The notes under the pieces were generated by a model. The model had not been told where the DNA came from. It saw only the letters and a program-made list of their open reading frames with translations, and did no database searches. From contig NC_034012.1 in assembly GCF_000346465.2 (NCBI RefSeq), positions 14,467,119 to 14,531,118 of the forward strand: 64,000 bases of DNA, in the 5' to 3' direction. Shown one piece after another: positions 11,387 through 23,300 of the stretch; the stretch's first letter is position 1; the number at the start of each line of letters is the position of its first letter. The stretch comes from Prunus persica. Taxonomy: Eukaryota; Streptophyta; Magnoliopsida; Rosales; Rosaceae. The position numbers and the translations under genes were made by a program.

Positions 11387-13500
11387 TTAACGATGGATCT
11401 GGATCTGGCCATTTGGTAACCTTTGAAATGTATTTGTAATATCCCAAACCATGATTTTGTTCAATAGGAGTACCAATGGGCTTAGATCCTTTAACAAATC
11501 AAGAACATATTTTCTCTGTGATAAGAAAATTCCTTGTGCAGAATGAGTCACTTCAATGCTCAAAAAATATTTTAATCTACCAAGATCCTTCATATCAAGC
11601 TCAGAAGCTAATAATAGCCCTTTAGTTTGCCAATTTCATCAAGATCATCACAAGTCACAATCATATCATCCACATAAATAATAAGAGTTGTTTACTTACC
11701 ACTCTCTCTTAAGAAATAAGTATGATCAGCATTACTCTGCTCATTACCATATTGTTTTCATAGCAAGAAGAAATCTACCAAACCCAGCTCTCAGATACTG
11801 CTTCAATACAATGCCTTCTTCAATTTACACACAACATTAGCATTTACTAGGAGCACTCTAACCTAGCAGCAAGGACATGTGGACTTCCTCCTATAATCTC
11901 TCCATGTAAGAAGGCATTTTTCACATCATACTGCTGCAATGGTCAGTCAAAATTTGCAGTTAATGATAATAAGACCCGAATAATCTTGATCTTAACCACT
12001 CGTGCAAATGTCTCTTGATAATCAATACCATAAGTCTAAGTAAAACCTTTGGCCACAAGTCTAGCATTATACATGTTAATAGAACAATCAGGTTTATGTT
12101 TAATAGTATAAACTTATTTACAACCAACCGGTTTCTTCCGTTCTGGCAACGGCACTAACTCTCATGTTTAATTTTTCTCCAGAGCTTACATCTCTTCTAT
12201 CATAGCACTAGTCCATTTTAAATTAGATAATCCCTCTTGCACCTTAGTAGGAATAACCACCATAGACATTTGATTTACAAATACCTCACAAGCTTCAGAT
12301 AATCTAGGAGTAGACATATAATTAGCAATAGGATACTTCACCTTCTTTGCAGGTTTTGGTGAATATCTATCTGGCAGTTTCCCACGATAGCTCCTTGATG
12401 GTAACTAATACACACTATTATCAACAGATTCACAATCATTGTTAGTATTAATCAAAGGTTCTATACTTACCTTAGAATCATCAGCCTGACGAGAATTGAG
12501 ACTTGGTACTAGAGAAGTAGTAGAGAGAGGGGCGACGTTGAATGGTTCAGTTGCAGGAAGGGGTCACTGGTTCAGCTACCAGAAGGGCTACGCCGACTTG
12601 TTCAGCTATCGAAAGGGCAGTGCCGACTGGTTTAGCTACAAGAAGAGCGGTACTAATCGGTGTTGTATAGGCGGGTTCTGTGCTAGCTGCCACATCTTGC
12701 ATTACTAGCCAATTAACCTCAATGTTATCCTGAAATATCTCCATCCACTTCAACTCTTCAACATTACTCTCCCCCAAAAAAGGAGAAGGGGATACTGGGT
12801 GTGGACAATACATCTCATGCTCAGAAAATGTAACATCCATAGTAACATAAAAACACCTAGTATGAGGATAAAAGCACCGAGATTCTTATGAGGGTGATAA
12901 CCAATAAAAACACCAACACAAGGATCCAATTTCGTGCATTGGCGTTTTTGCAAAAGCAATGCACCCAAAAGCATGAGGTAGGAGAGTGAGATGAGAGGGG
13001 ATAGAAACATTAGCCTCCAATTTAACCAAGGGCATCTTAAACTAAAGGACACTAGTAGGAACACGATTAAGAAAGTATACTGGATAGGTGATCACTTATT
13101 CCTAGAACCATGATGGCATGTGAGCACTAATAAGACTGGCACGAGTAATTTCAAAAAGTTGTCTATTCTTTCTTTCAGCCACACCATTCTGTTGAGGTAT
13201 GTAGGGACAAGTAGTCTCATGAAGAATTCCATTTTCCTGAAAATAACTTTGTGGGACTTTCTTTGCATATTCACCACCAATATCGTAATGAATCAACTTT
13301 AAAGTAGCAGAAAACTAAATTTTAATCATCTTGTAAAAAATCTGAAGGCACTCAGAAATATCACTCTTATTTTTTATCAAGTTTTTATCAAATTCAACCA
13401 CGACATGTGGGTGCAATCATCTACAAAAATAACAAACCAATGGAACCAATGGAAGCTATAAGTAGTAGTAACTAGAGCATGACCCTAAACAAAGGCACGA
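11387..13500 (-). pseudogene. Decayed Ty1/copia pol (integrase and reverse transcriptase)
   Basis: Read on the minus strand from about 13500, the integrase core appears first (FHWFVIFVDDCTHMSW, then IHYDIGGEYAKK and QQNGVAERKNRQL). Next come a GVFIGYHPHKN integrase tail, a low-complexity linker, and the reverse transcriptase (RKKPVGCK, ARLVAKGFT, TYGIDYQETFARV, QQYDVKNAFLHGE). The catalytic YVDDM lies at about 11670. The readable part ends with MKDLGRLKYFLSIEV and LSQRKYVLDLLKD near 11390. Many stops and frameshifts interrupt it, for example within the RT at about 12050 and 12120. No RNase H and no flanking LTRs are visible, so this is a truncated, dead copy. The order integrase before RT is what identifies copia rather than Gypsy. 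Confidence 0.9.
12550..12665 (-). repeat. 33-bp coding tandem repeat in copia linker
   Basis: Three imperfect 33-bp units, read on the minus strand, encode an 11-residue repeat of the type TALLVAKPVG/ TALSIAEQVG/ VALLVAEPVT. It lies between the integrase and RT parts of the decayed copia pol. Confidence 0.6.
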
Positions 13501-14085
13501 ATCTTTTATTAGATCGATAGAAAATGTAATTAGTTTCAATAAATTTAATACTTAATGCTTAATAAAATATATGAAAAGTAAGAAATATACCAACCAATCA
13601 AATACTTAATAAAATATATGTATAAATTGAAGTTGATTGGCTATATGATGGCCACATTGTACTTTAGATGCTTTTGTAATATAGATCAAAATTGTAACTG
13701 CACTGCGACTAAAACTTTTACTCACCAAAAAATGTGACTAAAGATGCAATAGTCACCAATAAAAAAGTAACAACCGTTGGTTTCTTTTTTGTAGTGATGA
13801 AAGATAAATAATAAAATAGAATTCACATAGCAATATTCATTAAATTTTTAATTAAGGTTATTGAAATTATTAGGATTTATACAGCAGGTAAAAATTAGGG
13901 AAGAAAAAAAGTTTATATCCTTAATTTTCTAAAAATAAAAATAAAAATAAAAAAATAAAAAAATAAAAAAAGAGGATATGAAATCAATTGAAAATTATGT
14001 ACAATTTCAGGGGGCAAATCATCAATTTAGCCTCAAAACAAACAATTTTAAAGCATGAGTACAAACATTTAAAGCAAAGGAGCGC
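13501..14085. other. Intergenic 3' flank of wax synthase, no gene seen
   Basis: AT-rich sequence with an A-rich low-complexity tract at 13930-13972 (repeated AAAAATA). It ends at the wax-synthase stop codon. Confidence 0.6.
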
Positions 14086-15159
14086 TTAAACTGTGTGCAG
14101 ACCATCCCATTTTAACTTTTCCTTCATAAATTCTACCAATTCCTTGCACTCTTCAATAGCTCTTGCGTCCACGCCGTTCCTTACTAACGGCGGAAAGAAC
14201 AGCCAAGTCGCGGTAACCATCACAAACCCGATGGTCAATGGCGTTGACACAATCCAATGCAGCTGCCACCTTCCACCACTTAACGCTCTCTTCACGCCAA
14301 ATTCCACCACCAAACACATCCCATGAAGAACAAAATACCATGTCACTTCCCACGTGGGAGGCACACGTGTCATGTAAAAGAATATGAGCTCGTGCATCAA
14401 ACCGGATACTAAAAAAGCAACAAGAATAGCTGGTAGCGGGGCCCATCTGGTCCCTAAAAAGGTCTCCATGGCCAACCGCACAGGCTTATATACCGTGTGG
14501 CGAAGTGTATTTGTTACCATGAGGTTCCACCTTCGACCCCAGAAATCTTGTAGCGAAGTTGAAAGGTAAGGCTCATTGGACGGTGATTCGAGTTGCACGC
14601 CAATAAGGGCTCGCAAGGTAGCATTGCTCAAGCCTACTATTATGTCCACAAAAAGATACAACATGCAGCAATACTGGCTTAGTAAAATGTTGGGGTGCAC
14701 ATATTTTGTGAAGTCAGTTAGAGCAACCAATATGCCAAAAAGCAAGACTTTGGTTGGCAAATTGAGAGGCAATTTAGGGTTTTGAGGTGGCTTGTGGTTT
14801 GGAGCAATTTGGTGGTGGTGTTGTCCATCTTGCTTTGCCTTGATTGGGAGACAAGTGCTGAAGATGAAGAGGGGGAGAGAGTTTAGTGGTGGGCCAGATG
14901 AAAGTGGGCCCAGACCAAAGGAGAACAGGAGGACCTTGAAGCTACCAACCCAGGTGATGAACAAGGCAATAACTCCAGCAGGGAGGGCAGTGGAGAGAGA
15001 GAGAGGGAGGATGGTGAAGAGGCAGAAGATGGGGAGGAGAGAGAAGAACCTGAGTTTGCCTTCGGGAATCTTAGAAGCTATGAAATAGGCGTAGCAAAGA
15101 GAGGCCAAGATGGAGAGGCATACCTTGATTAATCTCTTGATTTCATCCTCCATCCCCAT
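14086..15159 (-). CDS. Wax-synthase-like MBOAT acyltransferase 1
   Basis: An intact single-exon ORF of 357 residues, the usual length for plant wax-synthase-like (long-chain-alcohol O-fatty-acyltransferase) proteins. Family members move an acyl group from acyl-CoA to a fatty alcohol or sterol at the ER membrane. Hydrophobic segments occupy about residues 11-30, 38-58, 60-85, 138-150, 155-178, 241-263, 272-290 and 303-323. The family signature DFWGRRWN is at 205-212. SGLMHE at 252-257 carries the conserved MBOAT histidine H256. A proline-rich loop lies near 118-135. A second Met at residue 3 aligns better with the neighbour's start. It is the tandem paralog of the gene at 16421-17569, same strand. 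A TATA-like TATATAG lies about 50 bases upstream. The acyl acceptor (alcohol or sterol) cannot be told from sequence. Confidence 0.93.
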   Translation of the reverse strand: MGMEDEIKRLIKVCLSILASLCYAYFIASKIPEGKLRFFSLLPIFCLFTILPLSLSTALPAGVIALFITWVGSFKVLLFSFGLGPLSSGPPLNSLPLFIFSTCLPIKAKQDGQHHHQIAPNHKPPQNPKLPLNLPTKVLLFGILVALTDFTKYVHPNILLSQYCCMLYLFVDIIVGLSNATLRALIGVQLESPSNEPYLSTSLQDFWGRRWNLMVTNTLRHTVYKPVRLAMETFLGTRWAPLPAILVAFLVSGLMHELIFFYMTRVPPTWEVTWYFVLHGMCLVVEFGVKRALSGGRWQLHWIVSTPLTIGFVMVTATWLFFPPLVRNGVDARAIEECKELVEFMKEKLKWDGLHTV

Positions 15160-15206
15160 GATCGTTTGATGCTCTTTAACTTGTGTGATTTGCTCTCAGC
15201 CTCAAC

Positions 15207-15213
15207 CTATATA
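15207..15213 (-). promoter_or_regulatory. TATA-like box of wax synthase 1
   Basis: TATATAG on the minus strand, 48-54 bases upstream of the ATG at 15159. Confidence 0.45.
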
Positions 15214-15370
15214 ATGGCTTATCTTATCATAAGCCTACACATTCTGTGTCCCCAAATTGTTAATAAGCTCATGGTTTATCTTATTTTTCTTGTTCCTGCC
15301 TTGCGCTTTTCGGAAAAGTAGGTGAAATACCAACCAAGCCAAACCCTCGCTAAAGTGTAACACGACTTTT

Positions 15371-15854
15371 TGGCCCTATTTGGTTTATGAGAAATAAGAC
15401 TTGGGGATAGGAAATCAAATTATTTTCTCATGTTTGGTAAATTCAGTTATGAGAAATTGTTGTTTGGCTCATGGAAAAGTAAGGAGGAAAGTGAAGTCAT
15501 TCTCCCAACTTGGGGTTTGTTTTCCCTCCTCATAAGAAAGTTTGGGAAAATGAGCCAATATTAAATAAATATTTTTCATGATCATTTTGCCCTCATTAAT
15601 TTACAATATATTATTAAATGCATTCTTTTTTATTTGATTTAATATGGGTATAATTGAAAATTTATACAAACTTTGTTTTCCATTCCAACTCAAAACAAAT
15701 ATGGGAAAGGAAATAAAGTAATATTTCCCGGTTACTTTCCTAACATTACTAAATATGGGAAAGAAATCTTTCATTTCTCATCCTTTAAAAAATGACATGA
15801 AAAATTATTTTCCCTCAAATTTGTTACATGAACCAAACGTAACCTTTTAAGGAG
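15371..15854. mobile_element. MITE, family 1, copy b (inverted relative to copy a)
   Basis: It begins GGCCCTATTTGGTTTATG and ends ACATGAACCAAACGTAACC. It matches 3534-4014 in reverse orientation along most of its length. It has no ORF and sits about 200 bases upstream of wax synthase 1. Confidence 0.65.
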
Positions 15855-16420
15855 TGGGGCAAGTTTTAGTCTTAGTCAATATTTAGTTTGGACCCTACAA
15901 GGCATGAGTAGTGCTTAGATCGTTTGAATAATTTATTCAAAGCCATCTTTGTTGAACCATTAGTCATTGCATAGTACAATTTTTTTAAACTTATAATATA
16001 TATATATATATACAAATTGCGTAGTACAAAATTGTGAGCGGCTGATTTAATAACTCTCGTTTCAAAACATTTATTGAGGAATATTATTTTAAAACCTTGG
16101 GATGTGTATTTTGAGTAAGAAATTTGTTGATGCACATGCGAATGTATGGTTATCATCAGCCCTCGAGGATGTAGGATTTATTTATAGTGAAATTCATATA
16201 TGCATCACGTGTGCATGAGGCTCCAAAATTGACAGAATTTTGTATTAGGAATTTTTAAATTTTTATATGATGTAATTTTTTATCTATATAATTTTTTTTT
16301 ATTGTTAACTAATTTTGTGTTAATGTAATAGTTATGTCACAAATAAAAGGAAAAAAATAAAATTGAGCAATGGATCCTTTTGGCATAAAAATGAGCACCT
16401 ACACATGAAGTGTGTATCAA
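15855..16420. other. Intergenic between the two wax synthases, no gene seen
   Basis: AT-rich, with a (TA)n run at about 15997-16011. The ORF at 15872-16156 has no recognisable features and is judged accidental. Confidence 0.5.
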
Positions 16421-17569
16421 TCAACTATCTTTTGCACCAATAATGTGCAAGGGCAGATGAGCCTTGACAAAATCTATCATAATCCCATACTCATCTATAG
16501 CCTTCAAATCCACACCATTTCTCAGCAACTGAGGAAAGAACAGCCAATTGCCTGTCACACCCAAAAACACTATTGTCAACGGCCTCGAAACCATCGGGTG
16601 CAACCGCCACCTGTCAGTCGCCGCCTTCTTCATCTCTACCTCAACCGCCACGCAAACGCCATGTAGGACGAAGAACCACGTCACTTCCCACGTGGGAGAC
16701 ACACGTGTGAGATAATAGTATATCGCCTCGTGCATTAAACCTGAGACCGCAAAAGTGGACATCACAGCCAAGAACCGGGACCACCGAGGCCCAAGTATAC
16801 GCATAGATATACGGCGTACGGGGTCGTAGGCGACGGGGCGTAGGATGTTGGTGACCATGAGGTTCCACCTGCGGCCCCAAAAGTCTTGAAGCGAAGTGGA
16901 AAGGTAGGGCTCGGTGAACTGCGGCTCGAGCTCAAATCCAAGTATGGCTCGAGCTGGGACGGCGCTCAAGGCCAGCACAAGTTCTATGCCAAGGTACATG
17001 TGGCAGCAGTACAGAGCCAAGATTATGTACGGGTGTAAATGTGGTCTATATTCATATGTCCTAATGACCAAAGCCAAAAGCAAGGCTTTTATGGCCAGCA
17101 AAATTGACTTATTGGGCACATTTGTGAGGGTTTGATCAATTGGGTTCACAGATTTCTTGGGTTTTGGGGTGGTTTGGTGAGATGGGTTTTTGTTATTTTG
17201 AGGGGTTGGAGGGTTTTGATCTGTGTTTTGGGGTGATTTTTGAGGTGGGTTTTGTTTGATTTTAATGGGAAGGCAAGCTATGGAGATGAATTGAACTAGT
17301 GTTGGTGGGGTTGGGGATAAAGGGCCAAGGTTAAAGGAGAAGAGGAGGAGCTTAAAGATGCCAAGCCAAACCAGAAAGAAAGTTGTGGGCCCACAGAGAT
17401 GGAATGAGTGGAGATTCAAGGGGAGGATGATGAAGATGTAGAAGATGGGGAGGAGAGAGATGAGCCTGATGATGCCCTTTGGGATTTTAGCTGCTATGTA
17501 GTAACAATAACATAGAGAGGTGTTGGTTAGGATCCATACCTTGATGAAGTTGTTGATTTCACCATCCAT
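16421..17569 (-). CDS. Wax-synthase-like MBOAT acyltransferase 2
   Basis: An intact single-exon ORF of 382 residues and a tandem paralog of the gene at 14086-15159. DFWGRRWN lies at residues 229-236 and SGLMHE at 276-281, with the conserved MBOAT histidine H280. Hydrophobic segments are arranged as in its neighbour. It is longer because of a low-complexity hydrophilic loop at about 105-155, rich in Pro, Asn, Gln and Lys, after the third membrane segment. The start MDGEINNFIKVWIL aligns with MEDEIKRLIKVCL of the neighbour, which supports the chosen Met. Predicted role: ER-membrane transfer of a fatty acyl group to a long-chain alcohol or sterol. Part of its upstream flank recurs at bases 1-98, so another copy probably lies just left of this window. 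Confidence 0.93.
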   Translation of the reverse strand: MDGEINNFIKVWILTNTSLCYCYYIAAKIPKGIIRLISLLPIFYIFIILPLNLHSFHLCGPTTFFLVWLGIFKLLLFSFNLGPLSPTPPTLVQFISIACLPIKIKQNPPQKSPQNTDQNPPTPQNNKNPSHQTTPKPKKSVNPIDQTLTNVPNKSILLAIKALLLALVIRTYEYRPHLHPYIILALYCCHMYLGIELVLALSAVPARAILGFELEPQFTEPYLSTSLQDFWGRRWNLMVTNILRPVAYDPVRRISMRILGPRWSRFLAVMSTFAVSGLMHEAIYYYLTRVSPTWEVTWFFVLHGVCVAVEVEMKKAATDRWRLHPMVSRPLTIVFLGVTGNWLFFPQLLRNGVDLKAIDEYGIMIDFVKAHLPLHIIGAKDS

Positions 17570-17627
17570 TTCTTGATTCCTTCCTCTTTTTTTGGTATTC
17601 TCTCTCCCTTAGCTTCTCTCAAAATAC

Positions 17628-18720
17628 ACCTAACTTTGGGCAATGTTTTGCCTTCGTTTAAATGTTAAACCTTTTTTTTTTTTTTTTTTTTCTAAATAAT
17701 AAATCGGAAAATGTTGAACCTTGTTAGTTGGGCCTTAATTGCAACTAGCATCGGCTCTTTGGGTGAAGAAGAGGATAGCACTTCATTATTTTGCTATTTT
17801 CAATTAATTACATTATATCACGTGTAATAACTTTTTCATTGAATGAGTTATTTTTCTTTTATTGGTGGTAAGTTTAATAATTACATTTGACAGTTGAAAC
17901 TCAAAGAAGTAAAAAGGATTGCAAAGAATGTGTACCTCACAATGGATTAACTTTCTAGCAAAATTTGGTGTCCGTTTGACGTTGCTTATTTTGAATGATA
18001 AGTGATTTTTTTTTTTTAAATTTCGGAAGCCCAACTCGTTTGGTAAATTACGAGAAAATCATTTATTGTTAAAAATTGTTGTGAGAGAAAGCTATAAGGA
18101 AAAACAGCTAATAAGGTGCTTTCTTTTTCTGATTATGTATGAATCAGTTTCGAATAGGCGTTGGGTTTAATAATTATACAACAATCATTTTCTGATTATG
18201 CTAGAATTAGTACCAACACCACTTTTAACAAAAAGTTTATCAAACACCAAACTGCTTTCTCTCACAATTGATTTTTCTCATAGCAAATTTGACAGTTATT
18301 ATTTTCACAACACCGCAATACCAAACACTGGTAAAATTTATCGCATAGTGAAATTGAAAGATTTGATTTAACCAAAGGATGTAATCCGCTATATACTTAC
18401 TATTTTTATTTATGATCTCAATTGTTTAACTCATTATTTATTATGAACAAGTTAAACAAAACCAAAGGATTTAAGAAAATCGTCTTGATTTCTGAGCAAT
18501 AAGCAAAAAACCACCTTCCTCTCCCACTTCAAAATGCCACATCCAAACACAACCTTAGGGATTGTGATCATCTAGGCATTTTCAAATAACAGTAACACGG
18601 CATGACCACAGAAGCGCAAATATAAAGATCTGAAATTAAAACGGGATGGCAAACATGGAAGGACAAAGCAATAGAAAGTTAAAAAAAGTTTCACTTCAAG
18701 AAGCAACTAAAATAGTACAG
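17628..18720. repeat. Duplicated flank, copy next to EDM2
   Basis: This stretch matches 1-98 joined to 2654-3250. It provides the empty site for the solo LTR at 99-2648. It carries one extra insert at 17967-18329. No gene is present. Confidence 0.8.
17967..18329. mobile_element. MITE of about 360 bp
   Basis: Absent from the matching flank at 2906-2915, so it inserted after the duplication. Its ends are weakly inverted: GGTGTCCGTTTGACGTTGC at left, and CAGTGTTTGGTATTGCGGTG when the right end is read on the other strand. The GTGTTTGGTATTGC style occurs in plant MITEs. The family is uncertain. Confidence 0.6.
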
Positions 18721-18811
18721 TGAAATGAAGTAAAAGGTTACAATACATCTTCATAAGCATATGCTAATCTATGTACGGAAGCCAAAACCTACAGATCACA
18801 TGGAACATACT

Positions 18812-20294
18812 TTACTCGTTCAGCCAACCTGCTGAATTTTGGCTTGAATAGCTTTGGTGAGGACCAGGAGCAAACCCCATGGGGCCACCATGCTGACCAG
18901 GTCGGGGTGCCCTGGGATCAAAAGGGACGTTGCTACTGAACACGTGCGGGTCATATCCTAAACTAGGCTCAGGTCCTAAGGCACCCATCCTCATGTGGTT
19001 CAATTCATCCAACCGAGGCGCATACCGCTGCATGGCTGATGTATTACTTCTGTAAGATGACCCAGCTGCTGAACCAAAATGAGTATGGCCATAAGTAAAG
19101 GGATACGATCCAATCTGGCCACTTACAGGATTCTGACCCACTTGATAACTACTTCTTAAAGGATCCAAATCTGGCCGACCATAAAGGCGAACCTGCGAGC
19201 GTATGTCAGACTCCCTCCTAAATGGGTCTTCTACCTGATTCAAATATGGTCCATAACCAAGGCGATCTGACCTTTCCCTCATGTGCCCCACAAACAGTTG
19301 CTCCACGTTTGTAGCCCTATAACCAGAACCAGAATTAGCAGCAATGCTCCATCTACGAGGCAGACTGGAGTACGCCTCATCACTGCTCATGGCTAAGCTT
19401 CTGCCTGTATCATCAGCAACGTTGGCGTGGGTCCCACTATCAGTAGTTTCTATCTCCATATTAGAACCAGAATTGCTGGGCTCAGAATGCTGATTTCCTT
19501 TTTCAGCAGGCTCAGTGTGTGGCAGCATTTCCTTTCGTATCTCACTACCAGAAACCTTTACACCATCTAGTTTTTTTTCTGAAGATTTCTCAAGCATACA
19601 ACTTCGATGCTCTTCTCTGCCACCACACTGAAGTTTCCCTGATATCTCTTCAATGTGGTTCTTTCCATGACGAGGACTCACATGGCCATCTCTGTCAACA
19701 CTGATCTTACAAGACCCCTCTAATACCTGCGTCACAACTGACCCTCCTGCAACATCCTTGGGACTATCAGTCTTTATGGGATCATCATCCATCTGCACAA
19801 GTGTTTGACCATAATGCTCATCATTAACTACTGAATGATCAGGGATTAGACAGTCAGATTGATCTTCTTCCATAAACCCTTGTGATGCAGAGTTGTGACC
19901 ATGCGCTTCAGCTATAGCCTTGTTCTCAGCAGACCAATCAGGACGACTCCAAAGATACAGGGGTGGTGGCGTCACATTCCATTGCTCCAATTGTTTGTCA
20001 TTCCCATCAACAGATCCAGGGAGATAGAATGACTGAAAGGAGGACATGCAACCATTAAACTCACATTCAAAAATTTTGATTCACAAAATTAAGATTCAGC
20101 CACAAGGACAAACACAACTCATTTTACCTTTCCTGACAGAAACCGCTCATCTTTCCAAATCAGGTCATAAGGTGAATTCTTTTCATTTAACCTAATAACA
20201 GACCCAATTGTAAGAGAAACTATATACAGATTTAAGTCCAACTCAAAGGCAAGCCCATGCTGATGCATTTCTCTGTGTGTGTGTGTGTGTGTGC

Positions 20295-20349
<55 letters not shown>

Positions 20350-23300
20350 GAAAGCAGCTACCTTTGAGTTTCTGGTGGAACAATAAGAATAAGAATCTTT
20401 GGATTGAACTCGAGAGCCTTGTCAATAAACTTGTTTGCCAAAGATGCTTTAACTCCGAAAGGAGGGTTCAACCCCATGATCTGCTCAAGAAGCAAAGTTA
20501 GGGAGAGTGAAACAATTACTCAAACATCTTCAACAAATAACAGGCCCCAATTCCTACCAAGTGTGACCCTGACGGTAACTCCTTTGGTTGAACAGTCATC
20601 CAATCTCTCTTCTCAAAATTGAAATCGTTCTGCCGAATGAAAATCCACATAAAACGATCAGTTTCCCAGTTTTTCTGTTTCATAAGCCTGTAAATTACCA
20701 AAATGCAAACACACAACGCCTACTACCCAACATAAGGTGTGACATATGCAAACAATCATAAGAAACAAAATTAATCACAGTAACTTTTTTAAGCAAAAAA
20801 TGAGGATGAAGAGAATCAAGAACTAGGAATAAACTCCAAGTGCTGATTGTACAATTTGCATTTCACTATAATTACAAACCTCATAAACCCAAAGTCTGAA
20901 ATACGGTAGGCATTCACAGTGGAAGTACAAGATTTTTTGTACTTGCATATCTACCATAGGTCCCCTTACACATTATTTGAAAAGTATGACAGAGTTATCC
21001 CAATATCAGAGCCCAAAAACACTTATTTTGATAATAAATTGTCTTAAAATATATAACCACATCCCAGTACGTGATTCTTCAGAACAATTTTGCAATCTGG
21101 GCCTATAAATGGCAAAACTTTTAGAAATTATAATAACTTTAAGGAAAGAACAAACAAATTTAGGGTTTCATAATTGTAGAAAATTTGAGAACTGGAAAAA
21201 TTAACAGGAGAAGAAATAGGAGAAAACATAGACAGAGATACTAAGACAGCAACCCATTTACAACTCTTCATATTTTACTCATCAAAATCTTAAGTAATGG
21301 AATTATTTATAAGCTTCAAATCAAACCCCAAAGACTCATAAAGAATTTCACATAGTAGAAGACTTAGAAACTTAACGAACATTGAGTCTCTCTAAGACAA
21401 AAATATATAAGGACCCTTAAAAACCATTGAAATTAGGGTCCCGACCATTTGCAATAAGTAAAGGCACATATTTTGTCTCATATCCCTAGCCCTCAGAAGT
21501 TTTATCATTTAATGGATGAAAACAGATCTGATAAAGAACAGTATTTCCTATCATTTTTTATTGCATAATATATGAAGCATGCCCTGTCATCACACAGCGC
21601 CACTAAGTGTAGGTATCCTTCTCCCTCACTACCTCATTATTTTCTGACTCTGAAGCCCACAACTGCAACTTCCGGGATAAACTATAAAGCTAACCAGCGT
21701 ACATATTTCTAGCAAGTGGTTCGGACCCTTATAAACAGTTAGTAACTTCTGATACTGCAAACACCATTCTAGTTTCTACCATACATCATATTCCATGTTC
21801 AACTGTGTTGAACACTGGTGACCAATGCAATCATGTACACGTATATCATTGATAACATGATGCATGTTTTTTTTAAGGATAACATTGATGTGTGTGAATT
21901 GACCAATATTTAGGACTGATATTGATGACGATTACCTTCGGTTGAATGAAGTCATAGTTTTTGTAAAAGCACTTCTTCCCCGTCTCTTCAAGCTTTTTAT
22001 TCATTATGATGCTGAAATCATTAGCACCACAACAGAAGTCTACTATCTGTTCATTGAGACCGTAAGCAATCGGGTGAGCAATAATTTGATGATGTAATGA
22101 ACACCGAAAAAGTACATAAAATACTAAAATAATCAAGCCACTAGCAATCATATCTAACAACCTAAGGCTCGTGATCCCATATTGATATCCCATTTATTAT
22201 GGAATCACAACAACAGAATTTATCTTTTCTATTCTTTTAATGTGTACTGAAGAACAAAAAAATGATTTTTAAAGAAACTATTAACTTATGACTTCTGTGG
22301 TGAATATAATTATAGCCCAATCAACTGTGTCATGTCAAACCAAAGTTCAGTATCATGATAGGTTTTTTTGTTGCAGAATAAAAGTATAATATAATCAGAT
22401 TCTTTTTTTAAGAATTTATTGATTCCAAAACCAGGTACAAAAAAAAAAAAAAACCACGGACAAGTAATCCACTAAATAAAATACATCTAAAGACAGCCTA
22501 AATAGAAACTTGACAAGCAGAAACAAAAATATATGAAAAGAAATATCTCCAAATCCAATGTTATTGACTAAAATCTGATCTTGTCCCAAAGCACAAAGCT
22601 CCTCCATACGAACCCTGGAATAGTCCTCAGAAATACACTAAATTACCCAAACCCTTCCTTCCCACGAATAGTGTTCCCTCACAAAGAAGTGCAGCACAGC
22701 TTGCAGGGAGTGTAAAACATTCATCTCCTTAAGTTTTTCCTTTTCAAGAATAAATACCGACACTTCTGCTATCACTAAGATGATAAGGTCCTAGTGGTAG
22801 TTTCTAAACGAAAAACTGATATGCTTTATATTTGATAAATATAAAGCTGCAAGACTGCAACAGTTTGTATTGCAGTTTTAGTCCATGTAGTCAGAAACCC
22901 AAAATGCCAAATATACTATAATGATCTATTGAGTTGGCGTATATGTGAACAGTGATTACAGCTTCAGATGCTAAGAAGCTTCTGAAAAAGGAATACACAG
23001 AGGCAAATAACCGACCATTCAAATAAAAAATCATGCATGACTATAATTTGGATAAGCATAATTCAATTCAGATCATTAAGCATCAGGAATATATACGAGA
23101 GTATTATCAACTGCATAACTCCAAGCAGCATCCAGAAGATATTTCTTGTTACAACACATAGTGCACTCACATACACCAATGTACTTAAACCACAACGAAA
23201 AACATATACAAACTTACCATATCTCCATTCTTTACGTACCAATGGAGCCTATCAGCAATCTGCACATACCAAATTATTACTTTAGAATTCTTCAAGAATT

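Noticed and set aside
11023..11439. 138-codon ORF next to the copia remnant
   Set aside because: Low-complexity Ser/Pro/Leu/Asn composition and transposon-end style sequence (CACTTTGGTCTCTGTGG); no domain or splice context.
14093..15088. Plus-strand ORFs across wax synthase 1
   Set aside because: Antisense shadows of the MBOAT gene.
20243..20501. ORFs over the (GT)n(GA)n run
   Set aside because: Microsatellite translation within an EDM2 intron.
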